Shown: positions 49,865 to 59,074 of the stretch, one piece after another
Layout of the letters: each line of letters opens with the position of its first letter
How positions within the stretch are numbered: position 1 is the stretch's first letter
Source: Pelagibacteraceae bacterium AG-404-P07
Lineage (GTDB): Bacteria > Pseudomonadota > Alphaproteobacteria > Pelagibacterales > Pelagibacteraceae
NCBI GenBank assembly: GCA_003216235.1
Contig: QCJE01000001.1
Coordinates: 16,001 to 80,000 of the forward strand
Direction of reading: 5' to 3'
DNA length: 64,000 nt
Program-made: the position numbers and the translations under genes
Notes under the pieces: model-generated
Told to the model about the DNA's origin: nothing
What the model saw: only the letters and a program-made list of their open reading frames with translations
Database searches by the model: none

Positions 49865-51241
49865 ATGAAATATAAAAATAATCGGAAAAATCCAAAAGTT
49901 TCTATCGTAATAAGAACAAAAAATGAAGAGCAATGGATTGAGCAATGCTTAATAAAGATCAAAAAACAGACTTATAGTAATTTTGAGATAATAATCGTAG
50001 ATAATAAATCTAAAGACTCAACATTAAACAAAATCTCTAAATTTAAAGTTAAACTAATTAAGATTAATAAGTTTTTTCCTGGTGATGCTTTAAACAAAGG
50101 TATTCAAAAGTCCTCTGGTGAAATTATTGTTTGTTTATCCGCCCATTGTATTCCAGAAAATAATGATTGGTTATTAAAGTTAGTCCAAAATTTCAAAGAC
50201 AAAAATGTTGCTGGTGTTTATGGAAGACAGCTACCACTTGCTTATTCATCTGATTTTGACAAACGAGATCTTTATACATTTTTTGGATTAGAAAAGAGAA
50301 TTCAAAGAAAAGATACATTCTTTCATAATGCAAATAGTGCAATTAGAAAAACCCTTTGGAAAAAAATACCTTTTGATAAAAATGTTGAACATATAGAAGA
50401 TCGTATTTGGGCGCACAAAGTAATTAACAAAGGGTATAAATTAATTTATGAACCTGAGGCAGCAGTTTTTCATTGGCATGGAATAAATCAAAATATGGAT
50501 GAAAAAAGGTGTTCTGAAATAGTAAGTATTTTAGAAAATTTAGACAATATTTATAGGCCTAAAGTAAGTACAAATTTAAAAAATATGAATACAATCGCAA
50601 TAGTTCCACAAAGGAATATATCTTTAACTCATAACAATAAAAATTATTTAATTACAAAAACAATACAAGATTTAAAAAAATCAAAATATATTTCAGATGT
50701 TTATATTGCGACAGATAATAAAAATACAAAAAATATTTCTTCAAAAAATGGTGCTAAAGTTCCATTCTTAAGACCAAAAAATCTTTCACAAGACTATATT
50801 GATATTGGAACAATAGCCAAATTTTATTTAAAAAAATTAGAAAAAAATAAAATTTTCGCCGATTATATAGTCTTGGCTACAGAAAACTTTCCTTTTAGGG
50901 ATTATAAAATTTTTGATAAAATGTTAGAACAAATTCATAAAAATAATTCAGATATTGTTTACGCCGTTAAAGAGGAGAAAGGTACAATTTTCAAACAAAT
51001 AGATAAAAAAATTAACAAAGTAAATGATGGGTTGATGCCTAAAAAAATAAGAAATATTAAAAATTTATTTTCAAGGATCGGTTTATCATTTATAGCAAAA
51101 GCAAATTTAATTAGATCTGGAAATTTTAATACAAAAAATATTGGTATTTATAATGTTAAAGACCATTTTAGTTTTTTAGAAGTAAATAAAAATAATATTA
51201 AAAATATAAAAATTAAAAATCTCTTAAACGAAATATTTTAA
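49865..51241 (+). CDS. Family 2 glycosyltransferase fused to a degenerate acylneuraminate cytidylyltransferase-like domain
   Basis: N-term VSIVIRTKNEEQWIEQCLIKIKKQTYSNFEIIIVDNKSKDST; C-term IAIVPQRNISLTHNNKNYLITKTIQDLKKSKYISDVYIATDNKNTKNISSKNGAKVPFLRPKNLSQ. Confidence 0.8.
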   Translation: MKYKNNRKNPKVSIVIRTKNEEQWIEQCLIKIKKQTYSNFEIIIVDNKSKDSTLNKISKFKVKLIKINKFFPGDALNKGIQKSSGEIIVCLSAHCIPENNDWLLKLVQNFKDKNVAGVYGRQLPLAYSSDFDKRDLYTFFGLEKRIQRKDTFFHNANSAIRKTLWKKIPFDKNVEHIEDRIWAHKVINKGYKLIYEPEAAVFHWHGINQNMDEKRCSEIVSILENLDNIYRPKVSTNLKNMNTIAIVPQRNISLTHNNKNYLITKTIQDLKKSKYISDVYIATDNKNTKNISSKNGAKVPFLRPKNLSQDYIDIGTIAKFYLKKLEKNKIFADYIVLATENFPFRDYKIFDKMLEQIHKNNSDIVYAVKEEKGTIFKQIDKKINKVNDGLMPKKIRNIKNLFSRIGLSFIAKANLIRSGNFNTKNIGIYNVKDHFSFLEVNKNNIKNIKIKNLLNEIF

Positions 51242-51942
51242 ATTATTTTTTTTAATCTCATTTTATATAATGTATCAACAATCTTAAGATCTTTTTTATC
51301 ATGGATTTCAAAACTAGTTAAAATATCATCATTTTCAATAATCTTTATATTATCTCCTATTCTATTACCTTTTCTCCATAAATATGATCTGGATACACAA
51401 GTTAGAGCAGTATCTTCTCTAATTATTTTTTGCCTAACTTGCCTTGAAGAATATTTTTTCATCCATGGTTTCAATCTAATCCATTTATTTTTCTTTTTTT
51501 CCCAAAAATTTTTATGAGTTACATGTCCTGAAAAAACACTTTCAACTTTCTTTTCTCTTTTTAAAATATCTAACCCTTTTTTTATCCAATTGATATTTCT
51601 AAAAATATCAGTAGCACCCAAAAAAACACAAAATTCAAATTTTTGTCCCGTCAATTTTTCATATCTTAATAAAGTATATTTTAAACCATCTTCTGTAGTA
51701 GACAAATCACCTGCTAGTTTCTTCGGTCTCATAAATGGAATTTCAGCACCATAAGATTTTGCAACCTTAGCAATCTGTTTATCATCAGTGGAAACTATAA
51801 TATGATCTATAACACCAGATTGAATTGCATCAGTTATTGGATAATATATAAGTGGTTTTCCATTAATTTTTCTAAGATTTTTTTTTTTTAATCCTTTAGA
51901 TCCACCTCTAGCTAAAATAATACATATAGTTTTATTTTTCAT
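51238..51942 (-). CDS. Acylneuraminate cytidylyltransferase family protein
   Basis: ICIILARGGSKGLKKKNLRKINGKPLIYYPITDAI; IIVSTDDKQIAKVAKSYGAEIPFMRP. Confidence 0.92.
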   Translation of the reverse strand: MKNKTICIILARGGSKGLKKKNLRKINGKPLIYYPITDAIQSGVIDHIIVSTDDKQIAKVAKSYGAEIPFMRPKKLAGDLSTTEDGLKYTLLRYEKLTGQKFEFCVFLGATDIFRNINWIKKGLDILKREKKVESVFSGHVTHKNFWEKKKNKWIRLKPWMKKYSSRQVRQKIIREDTALTCVSRSYLWRKGNRIGDNIKIIENDDILTSFEIHDKKDLKIVDTLYKMRLKKII

Positions 51943-52080
51943 AATTAAATTTATATTTTTTTGATAATATCAAACCTTTAATTAATTAATAACTTTATAT
52001 AAGGATTCATAAAAATATCTATTTTTCTATTTAAATATATACTTAATTTATTTAAAGTAAGATAATTGATAATAAACTAA

Positions 52081-53100
52081 ATGAACGAATATTTTAAAGA
52101 ATACTATTGTCCTTCATGCAACGAAAAAACAGATACAAAAAAATTAAAGTTTGAATATAAAACCAATAGATACATAAAATATTTAAATAATCGGTTTAAT
52201 TTAAACGATAAATTAATAATTGAGAATACTGAACTTTCACAATGTTTAAATTGTGATCTAATTTTTTTTAATAAATGGTTAAAGGAATATTATATTAAAA
52301 TTTTATATTCAGAGACTAGACATCATAGTGGTTGGAGTCGTTTTTTTATGATTTTAAGTAAAAATCAAAAATTTTTGAATAATAGATTGATGATACTTAA
52401 ATTTATGCATAATAGATTTAATAATATTTATAGCTATGCTGAATTTGGTTGCCCCTTTATGGGATTTTTATTAATTTTCAGTCTAATTAAAAATAAAGAA
52501 AAAAGTTTAGTTTATAATATTAGTAATGTTTTTTTAAAAAAAAATATTGATGACACAAGGTATTATAAAAAGTTATCAATTTTTTATAACCTTATTGGAT
52601 ACTTAAATATAATTATATTAAAAACCTATAATTTTTTTAATAATTTAAAAAATAAATCTTTATTCAAAAATTTTGATTCGAAAATTAACCCTCAAAAATT
52701 ATATTTTATAAAAAATACAACTGAACGAAATTGGAACCTCGGTTGTAATATTATGAACATTAATTGTAAAAATTTAATAAATATGGAAAATAGTATCAAT
52801 TTTGTTGAACTTAAGGATTTAAGTGAAAAAATTGATTTAGTCTACTTAGATAATTCAATAGATCATACAGAGAATATTTCTAAAGTTTTAAATAAAATAC
52901 TCAATAATTCTAATAATATTTTAATTCAAGCACATGGAATTAATGATGGTGTGCAACATTCTTTTTTTTTAACATTAAATTATCTTAAAAAAATTTCAAT
53001 TAAATTGAATTTTAAGGTTACAGTACTAAATAAAGATTTGATAAAAATTGACAACGATCCTAATCTTGAAGAAAAATTTTACCTCCTTGAAAAAAATTAA
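52081..53100 (+). CDS. Hypothetical protein, two-CxxC N-terminal motif and methyltransferase-like layout
   Basis: YYCPSCNEKT...LSQCLNCDLIFF; no convincing SAM-binding motif I. Confidence 0.45.
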   Translation: MNEYFKEYYCPSCNEKTDTKKLKFEYKTNRYIKYLNNRFNLNDKLIIENTELSQCLNCDLIFFNKWLKEYYIKILYSETRHHSGWSRFFMILSKNQKFLNNRLMILKFMHNRFNNIYSYAEFGCPFMGFLLIFSLIKNKEKSLVYNISNVFLKKNIDDTRYYKKLSIFYNLIGYLNIIILKTYNFFNNLKNKSLFKNFDSKINPQKLYFIKNTTERNWNLGCNIMNINCKNLINMENSINFVELKDLSEKIDLVYLDNSIDHTENISKVLNKILNNSNNILIQAHGINDGVQHSFFLTLNYLKKISIKLNFKVTVLNKDLIKIDNDPNLEEKFYLLEKN

Positions 53101-53106
53101 AATAAG

Positions 53107-54177
53107 TTAAATTTTTATAAATAAAAATTTTATTCTTAAATAAAGAGATAACAAAAATACCTTAAAGTATTTTATGTAAAATAGTTTATTAATTTTATTA
53201 AAATTATTCCAATTTGAATCCATAATATTAAAAAAGAATTCAGATTTTTCAGAAATTTGATGTCTATCATCATTTATTTGATCCAAATGGTTTTCTTTTA
53301 TTTTTTTAGATAAATAAGTAATTTTTGTTAAAATTTCTTCAAATTTTATATTCAAAAAATTTGCTACTTTTTTCATTTCTTTTTCTTTATCATCCACAAG
53401 TGCTTCTAGAGATGTCAAAAAAATTTGATCTGGAAACTTTTTTTTTAATAATCTAATTTTTTTTTTTTGATAATTAATTTTTTTTAAAAAATCTCCTTTT
53501 GAAAATATCAAAAAATATCTATCAAAATCTTTAATATCTAAATTTCTTATCTTTATGAAATTCAAAACTCTTGATTTCATAATTCCAATACTTTTTCTAT
53601 CTACATAAATTATTTTTGAATTTGGAATATTATTTAGTGCGAATTCTATACTACTTATATTAGTGGGTAACTTACTGACAATAGATTTTTCATTTGATAA
53701 AATGAATTTTTTATCTAGCCAATTTGAAAAAAAATTGTAATAAAATTTTTCTATAAATGTTTTAAAAGATAAGGCAGAATCTTTATTATTTTCTAAATCT
53801 TTCTTCAAATTTTTCATAAAGTTTTGAAAATCAAAATTAAATTCCAAAAAATCTTTTTCAAGTGCTGACGTATGATTTGGATATGTTTTATCATTTGAAT
53901 ATCTTTCTAATTTTTTAATATCAATATCTAAAAGGATGTTCTCTAGATCTTGTTCAGTTATGTAATAGTTTTTTTCTTTATACTTTAAAAAAAAACAGAA
54001 GTTTTTATCACTAATCTTTCTATCTTTAATTTCATTGTAATTATTTATTAAATTTTGAAATGCTTCAATTATTTGAAAATGAATAGCATTAACTAGGAAT
54101 TCAGGATGACCATCAAATAAATAAATTATTGTTGATTTTCCTGAAGCAGTACCTCCTCCTATAAAAATATTTCTCAT
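53107..54177 (-). CDS. Sulfotransferase-like P-loop protein
   Basis: IFIGGGTASGKSTIIYLFDGHPEFLVN; KIIYVDRKSIGIMKSRV. Confidence 0.6.
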   Translation of the reverse strand: MRNIFIGGGTASGKSTIIYLFDGHPEFLVNAIHFQIIEAFQNLINNYNEIKDRKISDKNFCFFLKYKEKNYYITEQDLENILLDIDIKKLERYSNDKTYPNHTSALEKDFLEFNFDFQNFMKNLKKDLENNKDSALSFKTFIEKFYYNFFSNWLDKKFILSNEKSIVSKLPTNISSIEFALNNIPNSKIIYVDRKSIGIMKSRVLNFIKIRNLDIKDFDRYFLIFSKGDFLKKINYQKKKIRLLKKKFPDQIFLTSLEALVDDKEKEMKKVANFLNIKFEEILTKITYLSKKIKENHLDQINDDRHQISEKSEFFFNIMDSNWNNFNKINKLFYIKYFKVFLLSLYLRIKFLFIKI

Positions 54178-54269
54178 AAAATAAATTTTTACTTTTGAAA
54201 ATAAATTTTAATTAAGCTCAAAATTATTAAACTACCTTAATAAATCATCTATTTTTTTAAAAAATTTTT

Positions 54270-55157
54270 TCACAAAATTCTTCTTTTACTTATCTGATTA
54301 GAAATTATATTCATTTCTTTCATAAGATTACGAAATTCTTTAAAATCTATAGGTTGCAATGGATCAACAGCTGAGTTGTGTGGGTCTGGATGGACTTCCA
54401 GCATAACTCCATCTGCACCAGATGCTATACTCGCTAAGGCCATAGGTCTTACCCATTGTCTCCAAAAAGTTGCGTGTGAAGGATCTACAATTATGGGTAA
54501 ATGCGTAACCTCTTGAGCAGCTGGCACAACTTGTAAATCTAATAGAAATCGTGATGTTGATCTATGTGTATGAGGAACTGAAACTCCTCTTTCACATAGA
54601 ATTACTTTTTTATTTCCCTCAATTAACACATACTCTGCGGCACCTAACCAATCTCTTAATGAAGAACCATAATGTCGTTTAATCATTATAGGTTTTTTTG
54701 TTTTCGCACATGCGGTAATTAAAGGATAATTTTGCATATTTCTAGATCCTATCTGAAGTATATCAGCAACATCGCAAACTAAATCTAAATATTTTTCCTC
54801 CATAATTTCGGTAATAACAGGAATGTTGTATTTATCTTTTGCTTCTGCCAACCACTTTATTCCATCTTCTCTTGTTTCGTTATATTTTTTATTTCTATAT
54901 GGAAAAGTTAACGGCTTGAAAGCTCCACCTCGCAAAAAGTGTGCTCCACTAGATTTCACATTTTTTGCAACATCTAATATAAGCTTCTTACTTTCTACCA
55001 TATTTGGTCCAGCAAAAACTGGTATTGTATTTCCACCAAACTCAACTCCAGCTATCTTAAATTTACTTTTATGATTTTTGTTTTTCTTAGCGGCTAATGG
55101 AAATTTAGTCTTTAAATCTTCAATTGAGATATCTTTTCCTGGAAATTTATTATCCAT
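54270..55157 (-). CDS. DAHP synthase type I-beta / KDO8P synthase superfamily protein (divergent)
   Basis: VFAGPNMVES, AHFLRGGAFKPLTFPY, ADILQIGSRNMQNYPLI, VILCERGVS, IIVDPSHATF, GVMLEVHPDP. Confidence 0.9.
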   Translation of the reverse strand: MDNKFPGKDISIEDLKTKFPLAAKKNKNHKSKFKIAGVEFGGNTIPVFAGPNMVESKKLILDVAKNVKSSGAHFLRGGAFKPLTFPYRNKKYNETREDGIKWLAEAKDKYNIPVITEIMEEKYLDLVCDVADILQIGSRNMQNYPLITACAKTKKPIMIKRHYGSSLRDWLGAAEYVLIEGNKKVILCERGVSVPHTHRSTSRFLLDLQVVPAAQEVTHLPIIVDPSHATFWRQWVRPMALASIASGADGVMLEVHPDPHNSAVDPLQPIDFKEFRNLMKEMNIISNQISKRRIL

Positions 55158-55162
55158 TCTTT

Positions 55163-56887
55163 TTATTTCTTTTTAGCTTTTTTAATTAAAAATGTGTCCA
55201 TTATTAGATAATCTATTTTATATTTTCTAAAGCAATCTATAGCATCCTTTGGGCTATTTACAATTGGTTGGCCTTTAATATTAAAAGAAGTGTTTAATAA
55301 AATAGGAATTCCAGTTATTTTTTTAAATTCATTTATTAACTTCCAAAAATTAAGGTTTAAATTTTTTGAAACACTTTGAGCCCGACAACTTTCGTCTACA
55401 TGAACCACTGCTGGAATGGATTTCTTTTTATTCTTTTTTACTTTGCAAGCAATCAACATATGAGGACTAGATTGTTTTATAGAGAAAAAATCATATAAAT
55501 TTTCATCTAATACTGCTGGTGCAAATGGTCTGAAGTACTCTCTGAACTTAACATTTTTATTTATATGATCTCTCATTTTTTCTGGAAAAGGTTTGCATAA
55601 AATACTCCTATTCCCTAAAGCTCTTGGACCAAACTCAGTTGCTCCTTGATACCATCCAATTATTTTTCCTTCAGAAATTAGTTTTGCAGTTTGTAAAAAA
55701 ATATCATTTTTATAATCTTTAAAATTAATTTTTTTTTTAATTAAAATTTTTTGTATTTCTTTTTTTGATGTTCTTGATCCTAAATAAAAATCATAATTTT
55801 TTTTAAATTTAAAATTTTTATGATATTTAGAATGACTATACAAACATGTGCCGTAAGCTACACCGGCATCACCACTTGCTGGTTGAACAAATATCTTCTT
55901 AAAAAGTTTTGATTTTTCAATTTTTCCATTTAAAGAGCAATTAAGCCCAACGCCACCAGAAATACATAAAAAATTAGATTTTGTTCTCTTTTTTAATATC
56001 TTTAATTGGTACAATACAATTTCTTCGAGTCTATCTTGAAGAGCAGCAGCAATATTTTTATGATGTAATGATATTTTAGATCCAGGTTTTCTTTTCTTAC
56101 CAAAAATTTTATTAAATTTATCACTTACCCACTTATTTCTTACTTTGTGGTAATCTATCCAGTCTTTATTAATAATGTATTTTAATGGATCCTTTTTATC
56201 AATTTTTATAATTTCCCTAAAAAAGTCAATATATCTTTTATTTGAATTTCTTAATTTGGCTTTTGAATTGCCGTACGGGGCAAGCCCCATTATTATTCCC
56301 TCATCACAATAAATATTCCAGCCTAAATGAAATGTAATAGCTGTATAAATCAAACCTAGTGAGTCGGGATACTTATTTTCTTGATGAATTACCTTGATCT
56401 TATTTTTGTTACCAATAGCAAATAGAGCTGAATGGATTTCACCTATCCCGTCATAAGAAATTATTAATGATCTATCAAAGCCACTGGGGTAAAAAGTGCT
56501 TGCCAAATGGCAAAGGTGATGTTCGTTGAAATCAATCTTTTTTTTAAAATTAAGTTTTTTCCTTAAAAAATTTTCAGTTTCACTTAATTTCTTTATTCTA
56601 TCAATATCATTGATTAAAAAGTTTATTCTATCATTGTTGTTTACTGCAAGTTTAATATATTTTTCTTTAATTTGAAGATAAGGATCATTTGAGAATGATA
56701 TTAAATCGATATCATTTAATTTTAATTTGGCAATTTTCAAACAATCATTTATTGCCTCCATTGGAAAATTTCTTGAATGTTTTATATAATCATATCTTTC
56801 TTGTTCACATGCTGCTACTACTTTTCCTTTTATTGAAATACAGGCAGATGTGTCATGGCCTCCATAATTTAATCCTAAAATATTCAT
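55163..56887 (-). CDS. NodU/CmcH-family carbamoyltransferase
   Basis: NILGLNYGGHDTSACI; EQERYDYIKHSRNFP; EHHLCHLASTFYPSGFD; GWYQGATEFGPRALGNRSILC; ILLNTSFNIKGQPIVNSP. Confidence 0.95.
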   Translation of the reverse strand: MNILGLNYGGHDTSACISIKGKVVAACEQERYDYIKHSRNFPMEAINDCLKIAKLKLNDIDLISFSNDPYLQIKEKYIKLAVNNNDRINFLINDIDRIKKLSETENFLRKKLNFKKKIDFNEHHLCHLASTFYPSGFDRSLIISYDGIGEIHSALFAIGNKNKIKVIHQENKYPDSLGLIYTAITFHLGWNIYCDEGIIMGLAPYGNSKAKLRNSNKRYIDFFREIIKIDKKDPLKYIINKDWIDYHKVRNKWVSDKFNKIFGKKRKPGSKISLHHKNIAAALQDRLEEIVLYQLKILKKRTKSNFLCISGGVGLNCSLNGKIEKSKLFKKIFVQPASGDAGVAYGTCLYSHSKYHKNFKFKKNYDFYLGSRTSKKEIQKILIKKKINFKDYKNDIFLQTAKLISEGKIIGWYQGATEFGPRALGNRSILCKPFPEKMRDHINKNVKFREYFRPFAPAVLDENLYDFFSIKQSSPHMLIACKVKKNKKKSIPAVVHVDESCRAQSVSKNLNLNFWKLINEFKKITGIPILLNTSFNIKGQPIVNSPKDAIDCFRKYKIDYLIMDTFLIKKAKKK

Positions 56888-57894
56888 TATCTATTTTGTT
56901 TTAACATAAATTTTTGAATTTTCTTATAATTTTTATATTCATTTACTTTTGCAAATGCAATTACTGCTTGGTCTAAATTCATTTCACTGCCATTAAAAAT
57001 TTTGTTATTAAATGATTCACAAATTTTTTGAATGACTGTTTTTTTTGGGTTATAAATGATATCAAATACTTTTACGTTGTTATTATTTTTAAAGAATTTG
57101 TAAGAATTTGAAAAATTTTCCTGAATTAAAAATTCATTTTTAGAAATAAATTGTTTTTCATCCATAGAATGAACGTATTTAATTTTTTTAATACTAGACA
57201 ATGGTGAAAAGTATTTAAGATTGTAAAAATTTTTTTCCTTATTAAACCAGCAATCAAAACCCACTGAAGTGGCATTAATAACAAGTTCAACATCTTTTAA
57301 ATTTCTCAATTTACCGAAATTTTCAATTATATTTAGATTTTTATAACTCATGTTATTAAAAAATTTTCTTAAATTATTTTGGCTTCTATTAAATAAATAA
57401 ATAGGATTTTTCTTAAATATCTTTAAAACAGATATTACAGCTGCTTTTCCGACACCTCCAATACCCAGAACAAGAATCTTATTATTTTTTTTTATCCGTA
57501 TTCTTTTTAAGGTCTTACAACATCCCTCAAAATCAGTATTAAAACCAAAAAGTTTTCCATTTTTTAACTTCTTAATAGTATTAATTGATCCAATTATTTT
57601 TGAATTTTCATCTATTTTATCTAAATATTTCATTATTTTGGACTTGTATGGAATGGTAACTGATCCACCTATAAATTTATCATCTGACTTAAGTATTTTA
57701 ACCAATTTTTCTAAATTTTTCTCTTTTACATCAAAAGGAATCATCGAAAGTGACATTTTTAATCTTTTAAACGCTTTATTCCATAATTTTGGTGATCTAG
57801 CTCCAGAAGAAGGATTTGATCCAATTATACAAGCGAACTTATTTTTATAAGTTTCTTTAATTTTATTTGATAAAAATTTATTATATCTTTTCAT
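56887..57894 (-). CDS. Shikimate/quinate dehydrogenase-like protein (AroE family, divergent)
   Basis: CIIGSNPSSGARSPKLWNKAF; FIGGSVTIPYKSKIMKYLD; KIIGSINTIKKLKNGKLFGFNTDFEGC; ILVLGIGGVGKAAVISVL. Confidence 0.88.
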   Translation of the reverse strand: MKRYNKFLSNKIKETYKNKFACIIGSNPSSGARSPKLWNKAFKRLKMSLSMIPFDVKEKNLEKLVKILKSDDKFIGGSVTIPYKSKIMKYLDKIDENSKIIGSINTIKKLKNGKLFGFNTDFEGCCKTLKRIRIKKNNKILVLGIGGVGKAAVISVLKIFKKNPIYLFNRSQNNLRKFFNNMSYKNLNIIENFGKLRNLKDVELVINATSVGFDCWFNKEKNFYNLKYFSPLSSIKKIKYVHSMDEKQFISKNEFLIQENFSNSYKFFKNNNNVKVFDIIYNPKKTVIQKICESFNNKIFNGSEMNLDQAVIAFAKVNEYKNYKKIQKFMLKQNR

Positions 57895-57983
57895 ATATTT
57901 TTTTAGCCCTTTTACTATTTAATTCAAAATTAAGTAACAAAAACTTTAAAATAAGTTATTTCAAAATGAGAATATTAAATAAG

Positions 57984-59060
57984 TTAATTATTTTTTCCTA
58001 ATTTTTTTGATTTTTTATTTTCGTTCATTTTGACCCATTTTTTTTTTTCACAACTATAATAAATTGAATGTATCAATTTAGTTGTCATCAATGCTTCATG
58101 ACAACTTACAACGGGATTAATAATATTTCTTTTTAATCTTCTGATTGTCTCATTAATTAAAAATACATGATTGTTACCATATCCATTTTGGACCTTCTCA
58201 TCGTACTTTTTTTTTATCTTTGATAATTTTATATTCAACAATTTCATTTTAAAATCTTTAATTTGATTTAATGCTATACCACTAATAACTATTCTGCCCT
58301 TTTCTCCCAAAACTGTAACAGAAGCCTCAAGATCTAATGGCCTAGTGGCAGTAGTAGCTTCAATAGTGCCATTAAATCCATTAGAAAATTTTACCAAAAC
58401 ATGCATTGTATCTTCAGCTTGTAATCTATTTAGTCTGTTTGAGCTTACGGCACATACTGATTTTATTGGGCCAAAAAGCCATCTCATAACATCTACATGA
58501 TGTATTGCTTGCTGGTTAATTACACCGCCATCATCTTTCCATTTTCCGTGCCACTCATCATTATAATAATCCTGGTATCTGCACCATAAAAGCTTTATTG
58601 AAACTGAAACAATTTTTCCAAGTTTTTTTTTTTCAACTAATTCTTTTAAAAATTGAATAGATTTGTTAAATCTATTTTGAAAAACAACTCCACACATAAC
58701 ATGGTTCTTTTTAGATAATTGTTCTAAAAAAAGAGTTTTATCAGGTGTCATTGTAAGTGGTTTTTCACAAAGAACATTAATTTTTTTTTTTATTAAAAAT
58801 TTAGCTATCTCAAAATGAGAACCAGAGCTTGTCAAAATAAAAACTAAATCAATATTTGTATAAAATTTAGGGTCTCTATAATTTTTAAAAGCCTTTATTT
58901 TTAAAGATTTAGCATAATTCTTACTTTTTATAATTGATTTATCACAAACCGAGACTAATTGAGCTTCTCTGAAAAATTTTTTGTTAAAAACTTTTTTTTT
59001 ATAATGTTCAGCAACTCGTCCACAACCTATCAAGCCAATTTTCAAAAATTTTTTTTTCAT
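57984..59060 (-). CDS. Gfo/Idh/MocA family oxidoreductase
   Basis: KIGLIGCGRVAEHYKKKV; KINVLCEKPLTMTPDKT; GVINQQAIHHVDVMRWLFG. Confidence 0.95.
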   Translation of the reverse strand: MKKKFLKIGLIGCGRVAEHYKKKVFNKKFFREAQLVSVCDKSIIKSKNYAKSLKIKAFKNYRDPKFYTNIDLVFILTSSGSHFEIAKFLIKKKINVLCEKPLTMTPDKTLFLEQLSKKNHVMCGVVFQNRFNKSIQFLKELVEKKKLGKIVSVSIKLLWCRYQDYYNDEWHGKWKDDGGVINQQAIHHVDVMRWLFGPIKSVCAVSSNRLNRLQAEDTMHVLVKFSNGFNGTIEATTATRPLDLEASVTVLGEKGRIVISGIALNQIKDFKMKLLNIKLSKIKKKYDEKVQNGYGNNHVFLINETIRRLKRNIINPVVSCHEALMTTKLIHSIYYSCEKKKWVKMNENKKSKKLGKNN

Positions 59061-59074
59061 CTAAAAATTATCTA

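Noticed and set aside
51960-51974. Palindrome TTTGATAATATCAAA upstream of the cytidylyltransferase
   Set aside because: A 7-1-7 palindrome is expected many times by chance in 64 kb of AT-rich DNA; sequence differs from the palindrome near the regulator
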